A DNA stretch of 64,000 nt from Clostridiales bacterium. Its GTDB lineage: Bacteria; Bacillota; Clostridia; Christensenellales; Aristaeellaceae. Under the pieces are notes generated by a model, which saw nothing but the letters and a program-made list of their open reading frames with translations, ran no database searches and was not told where the DNA came from. The stretch spans positions 62,001-126,000 of the forward strand of contig SFHK01000013.1 in assembly GCA_004556395.1 (NCBI GenBank). The letters are read 5' to 3'. This document shows positions 57,550 to 64,000 of this stretch, piece by piece; the stretch's first letter is position 1; the number at the start of each line of letters is the position of its first letter. The translations under genes and the position numbers were made by a program.

Positions 57550-57819
57550 ATGAATAAATCGAATCTGATCGCGAAAATGGCGGAGAAATCCGGCCTGAAT
57601 CGCAAGCAGGCGGAAGCCGCGCTGGAAGCGTTCCTCGGCAGCGTGACGGAAGCGCTGAAGGAAGGCGACAAGGTGCAGATCGTCGGCTTTGGCACGTTCA
57701 GCGTGCGCGAGCGCGAGGAGCACGAGGCCCGCAATCCCGCGACGGGCGAACCTGTCACGGTCGCCGCGTCCAAGACGCCGGTGTTCAAGCCCGGCAAGTC
57801 CTTTAAGGAAGCGTTCTGA
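57550..57819 (+). CDS. hup: DNA-binding protein HU
   Basis: An 89-residue histone-like protein: NKSNLIAKMAEKSGLNRKQA, GFGTFSVREREEHEARNPAT (the DNA-gripping beta arm) and VFKPGKSFKEAF. It bends and compacts DNA as a dimer. AATGGAGG precedes the ATG. HU beside rqcP and yabN homologues is a frequent arrangement in Clostridia. Confidence 0.97.
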   Translation: MNKSNLIAKMAEKSGLNRKQAEAALEAFLGSVTEALKEGDKVQIVGFGTFSVREREEHEARNPATGEPVTVAASKTPVFKPGKSFKEAF

Positions 57820-57838
57820 CAGACGCATGGATATACCT

Positions 57839-57875
57839 GCGGGCAGATGCGAGCAGCGTTTGTCCGCTTCTTTTT
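57839..57875 (+). terminator. Terminator after hup
   Basis: GCGGGCAGA pairs with TTTGTCCGC (G-U tolerant, 9 bp) and is followed by TTCTTTTT. Confidence 0.65.
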
Positions 57876-57890
57876 GAAAAGGAGTACGCA

Positions 57891-58175
57891 ATGGCAGCAA
57901 AGAAGGAAGAGGTGCGCGAGCCGCAGAGCGAGATGCGCCTGGACAAGTTTCTGAAGGTTTCCCGCATCATCAAGCGCCGCTCGGTGGCCAACGACGCGTG
58001 CGATTCCGAGCATGTGTCGATCAACGGTCGTCCTGGCAAGCCCGGCGCGAAGGTGAAGGTGGGCGACATCCTTACCGTGCGCTTCGGCGCGAACGAAACG
58101 AAATACGAGGTGCTGAGCCTTTCCGAGCATGCCGTGAAGGCGCAGGCCGCGGGAATGTTCCGGGTGGTCGAATGA
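57891..58175 (+). CDS. rqcP: S4-domain RNA-binding protein RqcP (YabO/Hsp15-like)
   Basis: A 94-residue protein made almost entirely of one S4 domain: MRLDKFLKVSRIIKRRSVAN, VSINGRPGKPGAKVKVGD and LTVRFG. RqcP works with RqcH in ribosome quality control, stabilising the P-site tRNA during alanine tailing. AAAAGGAG precedes the ATG. Its stop overlaps the ispDF start. Confidence 0.93.
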   Translation: MAAKKEEVREPQSEMRLDKFLKVSRIIKRRSVANDACDSEHVSINGRPGKPGAKVKVGDILTVRFGANETKYEVLSLSEHAVKAQAAGMFRVVE

Positions 58176-59350
58176 AGGACGGGCGGAAGGTCGGCTGTGT
58201 GGTTGTGGCCGCGGGGCGCGGCGCGCGCGCCGGACTGGGCTACAACAAGGCGTTTTATCCGCTGGCGGGGCGCAGCGTGCTTTCGCGCACGCTGGACGCG
58301 CTGACGGACAGCGGATGCATCGACGAGCTGGTTCTGGTGCTTTCAGAAGACGATTTCAATGCGTATGAGGAGCTGACGGCGCGGGAAGGGCGCAATCCGC
58401 TGGTCGCGCGCGTCGTGAAGGGTGGAAGCACGCGGCAGGCCTCCGCGCACAACGGCCTTCGAGCGCTTTCCGAGGACGTGAATATTGCGCTGGTGCATGA
58501 CGCGGCGCGCCCGTTCGTTTCCCGGGAAATGATCGACGCGGTGCTGGACGGCGTTATTCAGTTCGGCGCGGCGGTGATTTCCACGCCCGTGAGCGACACC
58601 GTGAAGGAAACGAACGCGCAGGGCTTTGCCGTGCGCACGCCCGACCGCGCGTCGCTTCGGGCGGTGCAGACACCGCAGGGCTTCCGTCTGGGCGAAATTC
58701 TGGAAGCCTACGACTGGGCGGAGCGGGAAAATGTGGCGGCGACCGACGACGCGTCGCTCTATGAAAAGCGATTCGGGCCGGTGCTGCTTGTGACCACGCC
58801 GGGCGCCGGGAGGAACGTGAAGATGACCACACAGGAGGATTTTGCGCGCGCCGAGGAGAGGCTCTGTCCGCCGCGCGTGGGCATGGGCTATGATGTTCAC
58901 CGGCTGGTGGAAGGCCGGAAGCTGGTGCTGATGGGCGTGGAGGTTCCGTGGGAGAAGGGTCTGCTGGGCCATTCGGACGCGGACGTGGCGCTGCACGCGC
59001 TGATGGACGCGATGCTGGGCGCGCTGGCGCTGGGCGACATCGGGCATCTGTTCCCGGACAGCGACGACCGGTATCTGGGAATCTCATCTTTGAAGCTGCT
59101 GGAAGCGGTGCGCGATCGCGTGGCCGAAAAGGGCTACAGGGTCGGCAGCGCGGATGTGACGATCATCTGCCAGCGGCCGAAGCTCGCGCCGTATATCCGC
59201 GCGATGCGCGAAACGACCGCGCGGGCGCTGGGAATTCCGGTTGATTGCGTGAGCGTGAAGGCGACCACGACCGAGGGGCTCGGCTTTGAGGGCGAGGGCG
59301 CGGGCATTGCCGCGCAGGCTGTGACCATGTTAGTGAAGGGGGCGTGCTGA
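58172..59350 (+). CDS. ispDF: Bifunctional IspD-IspF (MEP isoprenoid pathway)
   Basis: A 392-residue fusion. Residues 1-230 are the CTP:methylerythritol-phosphate cytidylyltransferase IspD (VVVAAGRGARAGLGYNK, HDAARPFVS, RAVQTPQGF). Residues 235-392 are IspF cyclodiphosphate synthase (RVGMGYDVHRLVEG, LLGHSDADVALHALMDA, DIGHLFPD, KATTTEGLGFEGEG). It makes two non-consecutive steps of isoprenoid precursor synthesis; IspE is encoded elsewhere. The ATGA overlap with rqcP sets the start. Confidence 0.96.
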   Translation: MKDGRKVGCVVVAAGRGARAGLGYNKAFYPLAGRSVLSRTLDALTDSGCIDELVLVLSEDDFNAYEELTAREGRNPLVARVVKGGSTRQASAHNGLRALSEDVNIALVHDAARPFVSREMIDAVLDGVIQFGAAVISTPVSDTVKETNAQGFAVRTPDRASLRAVQTPQGFRLGEILEAYDWAERENVAATDDASLYEKRFGPVLLVTTPGAGRNVKMTTQEDFARAEERLCPPRVGMGYDVHRLVEGRKLVLMGVEVPWEKGLLGHSDADVALHALMDAMLGALALGDIGHLFPDSDDRYLGISSLKLLEAVRDRVAEKGYRVGSADVTIICQRPKLAPYIRAMRETTARALGIPVDCVSVKATTTEGLGFEGEGAGIAAQAVTMLVKGAC

Positions 59351-59821
59351 ATGAGAAGAATTGCGAGCTTTTCCGTGGATCACGACTATATCGTGCCCGG
59401 AATTTATCTGTCCCGCGTGGATGGGGACGTAGCAACCTATGATCTGCGCACGCGCGTGCCGAACACGGGCGACCTGATGGACAACGCCACGATGCACTCG
59501 GTGGAGCACATGTTCGCCACGATGATCCGCAACGGCGAGCTGGGCGAAAACGTGATCTACTTCGGCCCCATGGGCTGCCAGACGGGCTTTTACCTTTTGA
59601 TGCGGGACGCTGACCACGAGAAGGTGCTTCGTGAAATCGAGCGCGTGCTTGAGGCGATTATCGCCTACGACGGCGAAATCTTCGGAAAGTCCCGCAAGGA
59701 GTGCGGCAATTACATCAATCTGGACTTGGAGCTGGCGAAGGCCGAATGCCGCCGCTATCTGAAGGCCGTGAAGGGCTATCCGGTGAGCGGGCTGGCCTAC
59801 CCGAAGGGGGAAGAGCGATGA
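59351..59821 (+). CDS. luxS: S-ribosylhomocysteine lyase LuxS
   Basis: A 156-residue metalloenzyme that makes homocysteine and the AI-2 precursor DPD. Metal ligands are His49-xx-Glu-His53 (HSVEH) and Cys118 (KECGNY); GPMGCQTGFYLL is the other family core. It starts immediately after the ispDF stop and overlaps the next gene (mtnN) by ATGA. With mtnN next door it completes the two-step recycling of S-adenosylhomocysteine. Confidence 0.97.
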   Translation: MRRIASFSVDHDYIVPGIYLSRVDGDVATYDLRTRVPNTGDLMDNATMHSVEHMFATMIRNGELGENVIYFGPMGCQTGFYLLMRDADHEKVLREIERVLEAIIAYDGEIFGKSRKECGNYINLDLELAKAECRRYLKAVKGYPVSGLAYPKGEER

Positions 59822-60507
59822 CGGGCATTCTCGCCGCGATGCAGATTGAAATGGCGCTGCTGGCCGAGCGGCTGGAAAACGCCGAGCGCCGAACCGTTTC
59901 CGGCGTTGAGTTTTTAAGCGGCGCCATCGCGGGGAAGCCCGTGGTGCTGGCGGTATGCGGAATCGGCAAGGTGAACGCGGCCGTGTGCGCGCAGACGATG
60001 GCGCTTCTGTATCATCCCGATGTGATGATCAACACCGGCGTGGGCGGCGCGCTGAACCGGACGCTTCATGTGCTGGACGTGGTGGTTGGCACCTACGCCG
60101 TGCAGCACGACGTGGATACCAGCGCACTGGGCGACGAAAAGGGCTTTGTGTCCACGGTGAACCGGCTGCGCTTCCCGCTGAGCGAGCGCGTGAGCGACGA
60201 TCTTGAGCGGGCGCTCGTCGACACCGGCGCGCGCGCCGTGCGCGGGGCGATTGCCTCCGGCGACCAGTTTGTGTCCGAGCCGGATGCGAAGGCCGCGATT
60301 GCGGAGCGCTTCGGCGCGAGCGTGTGCGAAATGGAAGGCGGCGCGATTGCGCATGTGTGCCTTCTGAACGAAATTCCCTGCTGCATCCTGCGCGCCATCA
60401 GCGACGGCGCGGACGACGGCGCGGCGCTGACCTACGCGGAGTTCGCCGAAAGGGCGGCGCACGTTTCCGCGAAAGCGATGATCCGATACCTTGAAGCCTA
60501 TGCCTGA
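59818..60507 (+). CDS. mtnN: 5'-methylthioadenosine/S-adenosylhomocysteine nucleosidase
   Basis: A 229-residue nucleosidase (MTAN/Pfs). Catalytic Glu is in MQIEMALL, the substrate loop is EMEGGAIAHVC and the catalytic Asp is in ISDGADD. It cleaves adenine from SAH and MTA, giving the ribosylhomocysteine that LuxS uses. Start codon and luxS stop overlap (ATGA). Confidence 0.96.
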   Translation: MTGILAAMQIEMALLAERLENAERRTVSGVEFLSGAIAGKPVVLAVCGIGKVNAAVCAQTMALLYHPDVMINTGVGGALNRTLHVLDVVVGTYAVQHDVDTSALGDEKGFVSTVNRLRFPLSERVSDDLERALVDTGARAVRGAIASGDQFVSEPDAKAAIAERFGASVCEMEGGAIAHVCLLNEIPCCILRAISDGADDGAALTYAEFAERAAHVSAKAMIRYLEAYA

Positions 60508-60523
60508 CGGCCGCATGCTCCCG

Positions 60524-60559
60524 AAGGCACCACCGCCCAATTCGGCGGCGTTGCCTTAA
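60524..60559. repeat. Short palindromic repeat related to the 13251 and 52406 elements
   Basis: A 14-bp imperfect inverted repeat (12 of 14 pairs) around CAATTC, starting AAGGCACCACCGCC and ending GCCTTAA. Its AGGC, CCGC and AATTCGGC blocks match copy A, and its GCCTTAA end matches the TTAAGG termini of the element at 52406. A solitary end or minimal copy of the family; no T tract follows. Confidence 0.6.
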
Positions 60560-60623
60560 AAGCCTGCGCGGCGGAATGATCTGATAAGATTCGGTTAATT
60601 TCAGATATTTCCGCGGCGCAGGC

Positions 60624-60668
60624 TTGCTTTTGGTACAAAAGCAGGTATAATGATCAAAGAAGGTCAAA
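60624..60668 (+). promoter_or_regulatory. ctsR operon promoter with tandem CtsR box
   Basis: TTGCTT (60624-60629), 16 bp, TATAAT (60646-60651), directly followed by GATCAAA-GAA-GGTCAAA (60652-60668), which matches the CtsR heptad repeat (AGGTCAAA spaced by three) with one mismatch. The box covers the start of transcription, the usual position for CtsR repression released by heat or protein stress. Confidence 0.82.
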
Positions 60669-60689
60669 ACCTCGAAGGGAGGGATGGCT

Positions 60690-61166
60690 ATGGCTCAGCT
60701 GAGCGACGCCATTGAGCATTTTATCAAGGAACTGATGGAAGAGGACAAGCAGATCGAGGTCAAGCGCAACGAGCTGGCGCAGCACTTCGGCTGCGCGCCG
60801 TCGCAGATCAATTATGTGTTGGCAACCCGGTTTTCCGTGGACCATGGCTATATCATTGAATCCAGGCGTGGCGGCGGCGGATATGTGCGCATCGTGCGCA
60901 TGACGCAGGGCGCGAACGACAACATGCTGGAGACGCTTTTGAAGCGGGTTGGCACGTCGATCGACGAGGAAAGCGCCAACGCGATTATCGCCTGTCTGCA
61001 TGAGCGCAAGCTGATCACGCGCCGGGAAGCGCTTCTGATGCGCTCGGCGGTGGCCAAAAACGCGCTGCAGCTGCCGGTGAGCGCGAAGGATGTTTTGCGG
61101 GCGTCGGTTTTGCGCAACCTGTTAGCGCAGGTATTCAGAAATCTGGAGGAGGACACGCGGACATGA
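60690..61166 (+). CDS. ctsR: Class III stress repressor CtsR
   Basis: A 158-residue repressor: winged helix with LAQHFGCAPSQINYVLATRF, the GGGGYVRI wing (SRRGGGGYVRI), and a C-terminal dimer domain (LITRREALLMRSAV). CtsR represses clp genes and is inactivated by McsB. ATG 60684 abuts the GGAGG, so the better spaced ATG 60690 (7 bases) is chosen. The stop overlaps mcsA (ATGA). Confidence 0.95.
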   Translation: MAQLSDAIEHFIKELMEEDKQIEVKRNELAQHFGCAPSQINYVLATRFSVDHGYIIESRRGGGGYVRIVRMTQGANDNMLETLLKRVGTSIDEESANAIIACLHERKLITRREALLMRSAVAKNALQLPVSAKDVLRASVLRNLLAQVFRNLEEDTRT

Positions 61167-61720
61167 TGTGTGACGAGTGCGGCGTACGTCCCGCCAACAT
61201 TCATCTGACGACGTTTGTAAACGGGGAAAAGCAGGAGCGCAACCTGTGCGCCACCTGCATGACGAAATATAAAAAGCAACTGCCGAACATGGACTTGGGC
61301 GAGCTGGCAGGGCTGCTGGGCGGCTTTTTTGAAAAGGCGCTGGCGAACCGGAAGAGCGAGGAAGAGGATCGGTTTGACGCGGTGTGCCCGCGCTGCGGCA
61401 TGACCTACGCCGAATTTCGCCGGGGCGGCATGCTCGGCTGCGCCGACTGCTACCGCGCGTTCCACAAGCCGCTGGAGGAGCTGCTGGTTCGCGTGAGCGG
61501 AAACGCGCAGCACACCGGCCGCGCGCCGGGCGGCGTGGACGGCAAGGTGGCGGTGAAGATGGCGATTGACCGCAAAAAGCAGAAGCTGATGCGCGCCATT
61601 GCCGAGGAGGAATACGAAACCGCAGCGGCGCTGCGCGACGAGATTCGCGCGCTGACGGCGCAGCTGGAAGCCATGAACGCAGAAGCGGAGGCCGGGAAGG
61701 AGGAAGCGTCGGATGAGTAA
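61163..61720 (+). CDS. mcsA: McsA, zinc-finger activator of McsB
   Basis: A 185-residue protein with four CxxC sites (CDEC, CATC, CPRC, CADC) forming two zinc-binding modules and a C-terminal UVR-type coiled segment (ALRDEIRALTAQLEAM). McsA activates the McsB arginine kinase. It overlaps both neighbours in the operon. Confidence 0.95.
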   Translation: MMCDECGVRPANIHLTTFVNGEKQERNLCATCMTKYKKQLPNMDLGELAGLLGGFFEKALANRKSEEEDRFDAVCPRCGMTYAEFRRGGMLGCADCYRAFHKPLEELLVRVSGNAQHTGRAPGGVDGKVAVKMAIDRKKQKLMRAIAEEEYETAAALRDEIRALTAQLEAMNAEAEAGKEEASDE

Positions 61721-62753
61721 CGCGTACGCGTCCGCGCCGGAAGCGGACATCATCCTTTCCACCCGCGTGCGGCTGGCGCGAAACTACGCCGACCTTCCGT
61801 TTGAGGCGAAAATCGCGCCGGAGGAAGCGCAGGAGGTCATCAAGCGCGCGGCGGCGCGCCTTTGCGGAGACGAGGACGAGCACTTCACCTTTCTGCGCAT
61901 GTCCTCGCTGGACGAAAACGAACGAAAGGTATTAAGCGAAAAGCGGCTGGTCAGCCTTGATCTGCTCGCGAAGCCTGAAACGGGCGCGGCGCTGGTTTCG
62001 GATGACGAAACGGTGTCCGTCATGCTGAACGAGGAGGATCACCTGCGCATTCAGGCGATGCTGCCCGGGCTCCAGCCGGAGCGCGCGGCGGAGAAGGCGT
62101 TCCATGCCGACGACCGGCTGGGCGCGGCAGAACCCTTCGCGTTTGACGCGAAGTGGGGCTACCTCACGTCGTCGCCGACGAACGCGGGCACGGGCATGCG
62201 CGCCAGCGCGATATTGCACCTGCCGGCGCTCACGCTTTCCAAGCGGATGGGCGCGCTGGCGCAGGCGGTCGGAAAGCTGGGCTTCACGCTGCGCGGCATG
62301 TACGGCGAAAGCGGAGAAGCCGACGGATGCTTGTATCAGATGTCCAATCAGGCGGCAATCGGCCGGTCGGAGGACGACATCGTTCAGAATTTTCTCGCCG
62401 TGTGCGCGCAGGCGGCGGAGCAGGAGCGCGAGGAGCGCAAACGCATGATTGAGCGCGATCAGGATGCATTTGCCGATAAAATGATGCGCACGGTGGGCAT
62501 ACTTTTAAATGCGCGCCTGATGGACGAGCGGGAGTTCATGCGCATGTATTCCGATCTGCGCATGGCCGCGGGCGTGGGGCTTTTGAACATTCCGGTGCCG
62601 GGCATCGACCGGCTGATGCTGGAAATGCAGCCCGCGTCGCTGAACGCGCTGGCCGGGGACGAGCTGAGCGAGCGCGACCGGCTGCTCCTGCGGGCCAGCG
62701 AGGTTCGCACGCGGCTCACGGCGCTGATGGACGACGACGAACACATGGAATAA
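61713..62753 (+). CDS. mcsB: Protein arginine kinase McsB
   Basis: A 346-residue phosphagen-kinase-fold enzyme that phosphorylates arginines to mark proteins for ClpCP. Motifs: ILSTRVRLARNYADLPF, VSVMLNEEDHLRIQ, LTSSPTNAGTGMRASAILHL and the C-terminal RDRLLLRASEVRTRL. It overlaps mcsA by 8 bases; clpC starts 14 bases after its stop. Confidence 0.96.
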   Translation: MSNAYASAPEADIILSTRVRLARNYADLPFEAKIAPEEAQEVIKRAAARLCGDEDEHFTFLRMSSLDENERKVLSEKRLVSLDLLAKPETGAALVSDDETVSVMLNEEDHLRIQAMLPGLQPERAAEKAFHADDRLGAAEPFAFDAKWGYLTSSPTNAGTGMRASAILHLPALTLSKRMGALAQAVGKLGFTLRGMYGESGEADGCLYQMSNQAAIGRSEDDIVQNFLAVCAQAAEQEREERKRMIERDQDAFADKMMRTVGILLNARLMDEREFMRMYSDLRMAAGVGLLNIPVPGIDRLMLEMQPASLNALAGDELSERDRLLLRASEVRTRLTALMDDDEHME

Positions 62754-62767
62754 GCGGAGGATAGGAA

Positions 62768-64000
62768 ATGTTTGCCAGATGCAATGAACACGGGCGCAGG
62801 GCGCTTGAGGCCGCGCAGCGCGAGGCGGCCATGCTGGGGCGCAACTATATCGGAACCGAGCACCTGCTGCTGGGCGTTCTGAACGATCCGGGCAAGGCGG
62901 GCGTCGTGCTGGGCGGCATCACACTGGAGGAAGCCCGGAACGAAATTATCGATCTTGTCGGCCGGGGCGAGGACGAAGCGCCGGCCAAGACGCTGAATTA
63001 CACGATTCGCTCCAAGACGGTTTTGGAGATGAGCGCGCGGGAAGCGCGCGACCTCGGCAGCGACGCGATTGACACCGAGCATATTCTGCTGGCACTGATG
63101 CGCGAGCGCGCCGGCGTGGCGGCGCACGCGCTTGTGAAGATGGGCGTAGACCTGAACAAAGCGCGCGAGGAGCTTCTGCGCGCGCTGGGTCGTTCGCGCA
63201 AGCCGGAAAACGCGCCGAGCGAGGGAAACGGGAAGGCGGAGGAATCGGACACGCCGATGCTGGACGCCTACGCCCGCGACCTGACGCGCGCGGCGAAGAA
63301 CGGGGAGCTTGACCCGGTAATCGGGCGCGCGAAGGAGATCGAGCGCATCGTGCAGATTCTGTCCCGCCGCACGAAGAACAACCCGGTGCTGATCGGCGAG
63401 CCCGGCGTGGGCAAGTCGTCCATCGTCGAGGGGCTGGCGCAGAAGATTATCGACGGGAACATCCCGGAGATTCTGCGCGGCAAGCGCGTGGTCTCGCTCG
63501 ACCTGCCCGGTATGCTGGCGGGCGCGAAGTATCGCGGCGAGTTTGAGGAGCGTCTCAAAAACACCATGGCGGAGATTCGCCGCACGGGCAACGTGATTCT
63601 GTTTATCGACGAGCTTCACACGATCGTGGGCGCGGGCGCGAGCGAGGGCGCGATCGACGCGGCGAACATCCTGAAGCCGCTTCTGGCGCGCGGCGAGATG
63701 CAGTGCGTCGGCGCGACGACGCTGCGCGAGTATCACAAATATATTGAAAAGGACGCGGCGCTGGAACGCCGGTTCCAGCCGGTCATGGTGGGCGAGCCGA
63801 CGAAGGAGGAAAGCGTCGAGATTCTGATGGGTCTGCGCGAGCGGTACGAGTATCACCACAAGGTGCACATCACCGACGAAGCCATCCGCGCGGCGGTCAT
63901 GCTGTCCGACCGGTATATCAGCGACCGCTTCCTGCCGGACAAGGCGATCGACCTGATCGACGAGGCCGCGTCGCGCGTGCGCATCCGCACGTTCGCCGCG
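62768..64000 (+). CDS. clpC: AAA+ unfoldase ClpC (N-terminal 411 codons; truncated by window)
   Basis: The N-terminal repeat domain (about 3-145: GTEHLLLGVL and DTEHILLALM) is followed by the first ATPase domain with NPVLIGEPGVGKSSIVEGLA (Walker A, Ser replacing the usual Thr), ILFIDELHTIVGAG (Walker B) and the GARFRGEFEERLK-like pore region. The second ATPase domain lies beyond the window. ClpC feeds arginine-phosphorylated and damaged proteins to ClpP. Confidence 0.97.
   Translation, partial: MFARCNEHGRRALEAAQREAAMLGRNYIGTEHLLLGVLNDPGKAGVVLGGITLEEARNEIIDLVGRGEDEAPAKTLNYTIRSKTVLEMSAREARDLGSDAIDTEHILLALMRERAGVAAHALVKMGVDLNKAREELLRALGRSRKPENAPSEGNGKAEESDTPMLDAYARDLTRAAKNGELDPVIGRAKEIERIVQILSRRTKNNPVLIGEPGVGKSSIVEGLAQKIIDGNIPEILRGKRVVSLDLPGMLAGAKYRGEFEERLKNTMAEIRRTGNVILFIDELHTIVGAGASEGAIDAANILKPLLARGEMQCVGATTLREYHKYIEKDAALERRFQPVMVGEPTKEESVEILMGLRERYEYHHKVHITDEAIRAAVMLSDRYISDRFLPDKAIDLIDEAASRVRIRTFAA

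Noticed and set aside
13251..60559. CRISPR array
   Set aside because: The repeats are three dispersed, differently oriented copies with no regular spacers, and no cas gene is present.

Overview
The window is GC-rich (roughly 60%) DNA from a spore-forming, Gram-positive-type anaerobe of the Bacillota, most likely a high-GC gut member of the Clostridia. This rests on spoIIGA-sigE, spoIVA, spoVT and a SpoVK-like AAA+ gene, a meso-DAP-type MurE, the ctsR-mcsA-mcsB-clpC operon, an anaerobic sulfatase-maturating radical SAM enzyme, a class B sortase and a DUF3793-flavodoxin pair. Family or genus cannot be fixed from the sequence alone.

Layout. 1-1300: start of a secreted protein, a double zinc-ribbon protein and a metallophosphoesterase. 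1425-13250: division and cell-wall (dcw) cluster mraZ-ftsL-PBP-murE-mraY-murD-ftsW-ftsQ, then ftsA-ftsZ from a second promoter; rsmH, murF, murG and murB/murC are absent from their usual places. 13250-16660: a dispersed repeat, a family 2 glycosyltransferase, and spoIIGA-sigE behind a promoter with Spo0A-like boxes. 16677-22905: a minus-strand operon of an Old Yellow Enzyme, an SDR, a fumarate-reductase-like flavoprotein and a nucleoside hydrolase, divergent from an OPA-type transporter. 22959-28613: deoD, an AAA+ ATPase overlapping a HEPN-like/CBS protein, a DUF3810-like metallopeptidase, pgi and an acetyltransferase.

28715-29944 is a compact minus-strand operon (DUF3793, flavodoxin, 29-residue membrane peptide) with two near-identical palindromic operators, one at the transcription start; this looks like metal control. 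30085-32390 holds an SGNH esterase and a split ThrE exporter. 32384-36014 is the most unusual module: three overlapping genes for a sortase B, a two-TM protein and an Hsp70-like ATPase whose substrate-binding domain is replaced by membrane helices. spoIVA follows.

37717-50610 is a catabolic island: anSME, a TIM-barrel isomerase/lyase-like enzyme, three Gfo/Idh/MocA oxidoreductases, two sulfatase-fold enzymes (one a true formylglycine-type enzyme, the other with Thr at the nucleophile position), an AraC regulator, a sugar ABC importer without its ATPase, and a DMT permease. Together they suggest uptake, desulfation and oxidative (possibly 3-keto) breakdown of a sulfated glycoside. A five-gene tRNA array (Val-Asp-Phe-Gly-Cys) follows.

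51251-55419 holds an unknown protein, a 5'-truncated NADAR gene abutting a TTAA-ended repeat, a DUF4829-like secreted protein, a GH4 alpha-galactosidase-like enzyme and a ribokinase-family kinase. 55545-60507 is housekeeping: spoVT, a YabN-type mazG, hup, rqcP, an ispD-ispF fusion, luxS and mtnN. 60624 to the end is the CtsR-controlled ctsR-mcsA-mcsB-clpC operon, cut by the window edge inside clpC. Related repeats occur at 13251-13392, 52406-52520 and 60524-60559; the first two share a perfect 55-bp segment in opposite orientation.
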